Of a stretch of 64,000 nucleotides of DNA, positions 60,859 through 64,000 are shown one piece after another (the first letter of the stretch is position 1; each line of letters starts with the position of its first letter). The stretch spans positions 9,253-73,252 of the forward strand of contig DASVUH010000052.1 in the NCBI GenBank assembly GCA_036387135.1, given 5' to 3'. The DNA is from JALZCH01 sp036387135. Its GTDB lineage: Bacteria; Acidobacteriota; Blastocatellia; Pyrinomonadales; Pyrinomonadaceae. A program made the translations under genes and the position numbers. Below the pieces are notes generated by a model. The model worked only from the letters and a program-made list of their open reading frames with translations. It made no database searches and was not told where the DNA came from.

Positions 60859-62757
60859 ATGTGTGGCATCGCTGGAATAGCTTTTTCCGAAAAATCACGG
60901 CGCAGAATTGACGAATCCGTTTTGTGCCGTATGCGCGACTGTTTGCATCATCGCGGACCGGATGACGCCGGAATTTTCGTTTCGGAAAACATCGGTCTGG
61001 CGCATCGTCGTCTGGCAATTGTTGACGTTTCCGCTGGTTTTCAGCCGATGACGAACGAAGACAATTCTCTGCAAATCGTTTTTAACGGCGAAATCTACAA
61101 TCACGCGGATTTTCGAGATCAGCTTGTCGAAAACGGTCACGTTTATAAAACCCACTGCGACACCGAGACGATTTTGCACCTTTACGAAGAACACGGCACG
61201 TCGTGCGTCGAATTTCTGCGCGGAATGTTCGCGTTTGCGATTTGGGATTCGGCGAAAAAAGAATTGCTGCTGGCGCGTGACCGCTTGGGCGTCAAACCGC
61301 TTTATTATGTCGCCGACGAAAATGGCTCGCTCGTTTTCGCTTCGGAAATAAAATCGCTGTTTGAAGCCGGAATCAAACCCGAAATAAATTTCGCCGCGCT
61401 GCCGGATCAAATGGCAAATCACGGCACGACGGGCGAAGAAACTCTTTTTCGCAATGTTAAACGCCTGCTGCCCGGTCATTTTTTGATTTGGAAAAACGGC
61501 GAAATCCGAATCAAAAAATTCTGGGATGTTTTGTTTCAGCCCAAAATTGAAGTTAAAAATGAACGGGATTTGGTTGAGGAATGGCGCGAGCTTTTTAGAA
61601 AATCGGTCGAGCTGCGCCTTATGGCTGATGTGCCGCTCGGAATGTTTTTGTCGGGCGGGATTGATTCGTCGGCGATTGCGGCGGAAATGGCAACGCTCGT
61701 CAAAGAACCGATTAAAACTTTTTCCGTCGCTTTTGCCGAGCGCGAAGCCAACGAGCTTGAATACGCGCGTCTTGTTTCGCGTAAATTCAAAACCGAGCAT
61801 CACGAAATCACGGTTTCGCCGCAGGAATTTTTCGATGTTTTGCCGAAATTAGTCTGGCACGAAGACGAGCCGATTGGGTTTCTGGCGAGCGTACCGCTTT
61901 ATTTTGTCTCAAAACTCGCTGAACGACACGTCAAAGTCGTTTTGACGGGCGAAGGCAGCGACGAGCTTTTGGGCGGTTACGGGCGTTATCGAAAAACTCT
62001 GCTCAATTTGGCTTTCGGCGAAAATTACGAATCGTTTGCTCCGCGCAGTCTCCGTTCCGTCGTGCAAAGCGGAATCGGGACTTTGCCGGTTGCGGTGAAA
62101 AATAAACTGTCACGGACGTTTTTAAATTTGCCTTCGAATCTGGAAAATCTTTATTTCGATAATTTTGCGGTTTTTCCCCGAAAAATGCAGCACCAGCTTT
62201 TGTCGGCAGAAACGAAAGCCCGAATTTTCGAGACGAATCCTTATTCGAATTTGCAAAATTATCTAAGCGAAACAGACGCGGCAAGCCTGCTCGACAAACT
62301 GCTCTATGCCGACACGAAAACTTATCTGCACGAGCTTTTGATGAAGCAGGATCAAATGAGTATGGCGGCTTCGATTGAATCGCGCGTGCCATTTTTGGAT
62401 CACAAACTAGTTGAATTCAGCGCCCGTCTTCCCGAAAAATTTAAGATTCGCGGCAAAACGACAAAATGGATTTTGCGCGAAGCGATGCGCGGCGTTTTGC
62501 CGCCGGAGATTTTGACGCGCAAAAAAATGGGTTTTCCGGTTCCGCTCGGAAAATGGCTGCGCGGCGAGTTTCGTTCGATTGTTGACGAATTCGTTTTGTC
62601 TGACCGCGCTTTAAATCGCGGAATCTTCAATGCTGATTTTGTTCGCGAGATTGTCGCTCGGCAGCGCGCGGGCGAAAATCATGACGAGCGAATGTGGTTT
62701 TTGATTAACTTTGAAATCTGGCAGCGACAATTTATCGAGGGCGAGAAATTATGGTAG
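60859..62757 (+). CDS. Asparagine-synthase-type amidotransferase (AsnB family), copy 2
   Basis: A 632-residue glutamine-dependent amidotransferase. It begins MCGIAGI (nucleophile C2), with HHRGPDDAG and NGEIYNHADF in the glutaminase, SGGIDSS at 265-271 and TGEGSDELLGGYGRY in the ATP domain. It is a clear paralogue of the enzyme at 50.2 kb but divergent in the C-terminal half, so the two likely act on different acceptors in the same glycan. Ends IEGEKLW and overlaps the next glycosyltransferase start by seven bases. All catalytic residues appear intact. Confidence 0.88.
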   Translation: MCGIAGIAFSEKSRRRIDESVLCRMRDCLHHRGPDDAGIFVSENIGLAHRRLAIVDVSAGFQPMTNEDNSLQIVFNGEIYNHADFRDQLVENGHVYKTHCDTETILHLYEEHGTSCVEFLRGMFAFAIWDSAKKELLLARDRLGVKPLYYVADENGSLVFASEIKSLFEAGIKPEINFAALPDQMANHGTTGEETLFRNVKRLLPGHFLIWKNGEIRIKKFWDVLFQPKIEVKNERDLVEEWRELFRKSVELRLMADVPLGMFLSGGIDSSAIAAEMATLVKEPIKTFSVAFAEREANELEYARLVSRKFKTEHHEITVSPQEFFDVLPKLVWHEDEPIGFLASVPLYFVSKLAERHVKVVLTGEGSDELLGGYGRYRKTLLNLAFGENYESFAPRSLRSVVQSGIGTLPVAVKNKLSRTFLNLPSNLENLYFDNFAVFPRKMQHQLLSAETKARIFETNPYSNLQNYLSETDAASLLDKLLYADTKTYLHELLMKQDQMSMAASIESRVPFLDHKLVEFSARLPEKFKIRGKTTKWILREAMRGVLPPEILTRKKMGFPVPLGKWLRGEFRSIVDEFVLSDRALNRGIFNADFVREIVARQRAGENHDERMWFLINFEIWQRQFIEGEKLW

Positions 62758-63947
62758 AAGTTGCGGAAAAAGTGTTGCCGAAAACCGCCGACGTTTTGCG
62801 CGGGCGCGACGTTGTTTGTTTTTCGCACGATTGGTCCGGCGATCCGCTTTCAAAAACTCACATCGTTCGCGTTCTCGCCAGAGAAAACCGCGTCTTGTGG
62901 ATAAATTCAATTGCTAATCGAATGCCGACCATCGCGAAAAAAGATTTTTCGCGGCTTGTCAAAAAATTAACGGCTTTTACCGAAAAAGTTAAAGAAGTCG
63001 AGCCGAACATTTTTGTGATGAATCCACTGGCAATTCCAGCTTACGGAAGCGCGGCGGTTCGGGAATTTAATCAAAAATTTTTGCTCGCGCAAATCAAGCG
63101 CGTGATGAAAAACCTACGTTTTCAAAAGCCCGTGAACATTGTTTTCAATCCGGCTGCCGGAATGGTTGCGGGAAAAATCGGCGAAGATTTGCTCGTTTAT
63201 TATTGCGTTGACGAATACACGGCTTTTACCGGCGCGACCGATGGTTTGAAGCAAATCGAAAACGAATTGTTCCAAAAATCCGATCTGGTCGTTGTTTCGG
63301 CGGAAAAACTGCTCGCAGATAAAAAGCGATTTAATCCGAACACATTTTTGATTCGGCACGGAGTTGATTACCGGCATTTTTCGCGGGCTTTAAAAAACGA
63401 AACCGAAATTCCAGCCGAAATCAGAGATTTGCCTCATCCGATTATCGGTTTTCACGGCTTGCTCGCGGATTGGGTTGATTACGAATTGCTCAAAAAAACG
63501 GCTGAACATTTTAAAAACGGATCGCTCGTTTTAATCGGCAAAGTTTCGGTTGACGCCGAGCAGAAAATCAAAATTTTAAACGGTTTGCCGAACGTGCATC
63601 TTTTGGGGCGCAAGCCTTATCAGGACTTGCCCGCTTTTTGCAAAGGTTTTGATGTAGCTTTGAATCCGTTTGAAATTTCCGAATTGACGCTCGCGGCAAA
63701 TCCTTTGAAAGTGCGAGAATATCTCGCCGCCGGTTTGCCGGTTGTTTCCACCGCGATTCCTGAAGTCGAAGTTTTGGGAACTTGTTTAATCGGCGAATCA
63801 CACGTCGGTTTTATCCGGCAAATCGAAATTGCGCTTGAAAATCCGGGCGTTTCGGCGAAAAGAAGCGAATCCATTAGAGGCGAAAGCTGGGAAGCGCGCG
63901 TCGAAGAATTAAGAGAAATAGTGCGGAACGCGGAATGCGCGCAATAG
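62751..63947 (+). CDS. GT-B glycosyltransferase (TuaH-like)
   Basis: A 398-residue transferase starting at ATG 62751 within the amidotransferase gene end. The VVCFSHDWSGDPLSKTHIVRVLA N-terminal block is typical of TuaH-like glycosyltransferases in exopolysaccharide loci; later FLIRHGVDYRHFS and NPLKVREYLAAGLPVVST (about 311-328) form the GT-B donor site. No signal or transmembrane helix. The C-terminal VRNAECAQ is encoded by a 7-base repeat (63921-63941) that also overlaps the start of the next gene. Confidence 0.83.
   Translation: MVEVAEKVLPKTADVLRGRDVVCFSHDWSGDPLSKTHIVRVLARENRVLWINSIANRMPTIAKKDFSRLVKKLTAFTEKVKEVEPNIFVMNPLAIPAYGSAAVREFNQKFLLAQIKRVMKNLRFQKPVNIVFNPAAGMVAGKIGEDLLVYYCVDEYTAFTGATDGLKQIENELFQKSDLVVVSAEKLLADKKRFNPNTFLIRHGVDYRHFSRALKNETEIPAEIRDLPHPIIGFHGLLADWVDYELLKKTAEHFKNGSLVLIGKVSVDAEQKIKILNGLPNVHLLGRKPYQDLPAFCKGFDVALNPFEISELTLAANPLKVREYLAAGLPVVSTAIPEVEVLGTCLIGESHVGFIRQIEIALENPGVSAKRSESIRGESWEARVEELREIVRNAECAQ
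63921..63941. repeat. Heptad repeat at gene overlap
   Basis: Three 7-base units (GTGCGGA, ACGCGGA, ATGCGCG). It encodes the last residues of one gene and includes the ATG of the next. Confidence 0.6.
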
Positions 63948-64000
63948 CGAAATTAAAACCGAAGTTAAAGTTTTTGTTTCGCGCACTCGTTGTTTTGCCG
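63935..64000 (+). CDS. Start of a further gene, cut by window edge
   Basis: ATG 63935 opens a frame that runs to the window end without a stop (22 codons). It overlaps the glycosyltransferase stop by 13 bases. The first residues (MRAIAKLKPKLKFLFRALVVLP) give a basic segment followed by a hydrophobic stretch, as at the start of a membrane or exported protein. Nothing more can be said about its identity; from context it would belong to the glycan locus. The ATG lies in a heptad repeat unit. Confidence 0.5.
   Translation, partial: MRAIAKLKPKLKFLFRALVVLP

Noticed and set aside
25530..63941. Tandem 7-base arrays considered as a CRISPR array or minisatellite locus
   Set aside because: Units are 7-9 bases with no unique spacers, differ between loci, and no cas gene is nearby.
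1..64000. tRNA, rRNA, tmRNA or RNase P genes
   Set aside because: Intergenic stretches were read for characteristic conserved sequences and none was found; a covariance-model scan would be decisive.

Overview
The window looks like a chromosomal segment of an Acidobacteriota bacterium, most likely class Blastocatellia (Pyrinomonadaceae-like). The inference rests on gene content: two ~1,250-1,300-residue Oar-type TonB-dependent receptors with an N-terminal carboxypeptidase-regulatory-like domain, a VWFA protein of the type expanded in Acidobacteria, Uma2-family nucleases scattered among metabolic genes, a TamA/TamB pair (diderm envelope), and moderate GC with AT-rich intergenic stretches. No rRNA, tRNA, CRISPR array, intact insertion sequence, prophage or replication origin was seen.

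Layout. 1-6.2 kb: the 3' part of tamB, a TamA/BamA-like Omp85 gene, and a convergent DUF72 gene. 6.5-18.4 kb: two large outer-membrane receptors flanking a secreted M1-type metallopeptidase and a secreted TPR protein, possibly a peptide or protein scavenging locus. 19.1-20.5 kb: an NtrC-type sigma-54 response regulator. 20.6-34.0 kb: a long leftward run holding msrA, methionine-salvage genes mtnC, mtnD and mtnB with two Uma2 genes interleaved, moaA, an SH3-domain secreted protein, queG, two FAD oxidoreductases (one geranylgeranyl-reductase-like), a methyltransferase, an SRPBCC protein, a VWFA protein and two secreted unknowns. 34.3-40.8 kb: a CPBP membrane protease, a TPR membrane protein overlapping an O-antigen-ligase/polymerase gene, a hotdog thioesterase, an acyl-CoA synthetase and a small zinc-finger protein. 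41.5 kb: a divergent sigma-factor-like gene. 42.7-64.0 kb: one rightward cell-surface or exopolysaccharide locus: polymerase/ligase, three GT2 and three GT4-type glycosyltransferases, FkbM methyltransferase, Wzx flippase, two AsnB-type amidotransferases, formyltransferase, polysaccharide deacetylase, SAM methyltransferase, an unrecognised protein, a heparinase II/III lyase and the start of another gene cut by the window edge. Together these could build, decorate (amidation, formylation, methylation, deacetylation), flip, polymerise and trim a complex surface glycan.

The most unusual signal is a set of about seventeen short-tandem-repeat elements, all right of 25.5 kb. Each is built from 7-nt (sometimes 8- or 9-nt) units whose sequence differs from element to element while the architecture stays constant. 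Most sit at gene borders as two inverted arms forming hairpins. Several supply stop codons, C-terminal tails or even start regions of neighbouring genes, and two lie in frame inside enzymes (MoaA and an FAD oxidoreductase). They resemble the heptanucleotide STRR sequences known from filamentous cyanobacteria. Here they appear to act as mobile or self-generating terminators that repeatedly remodel gene ends.
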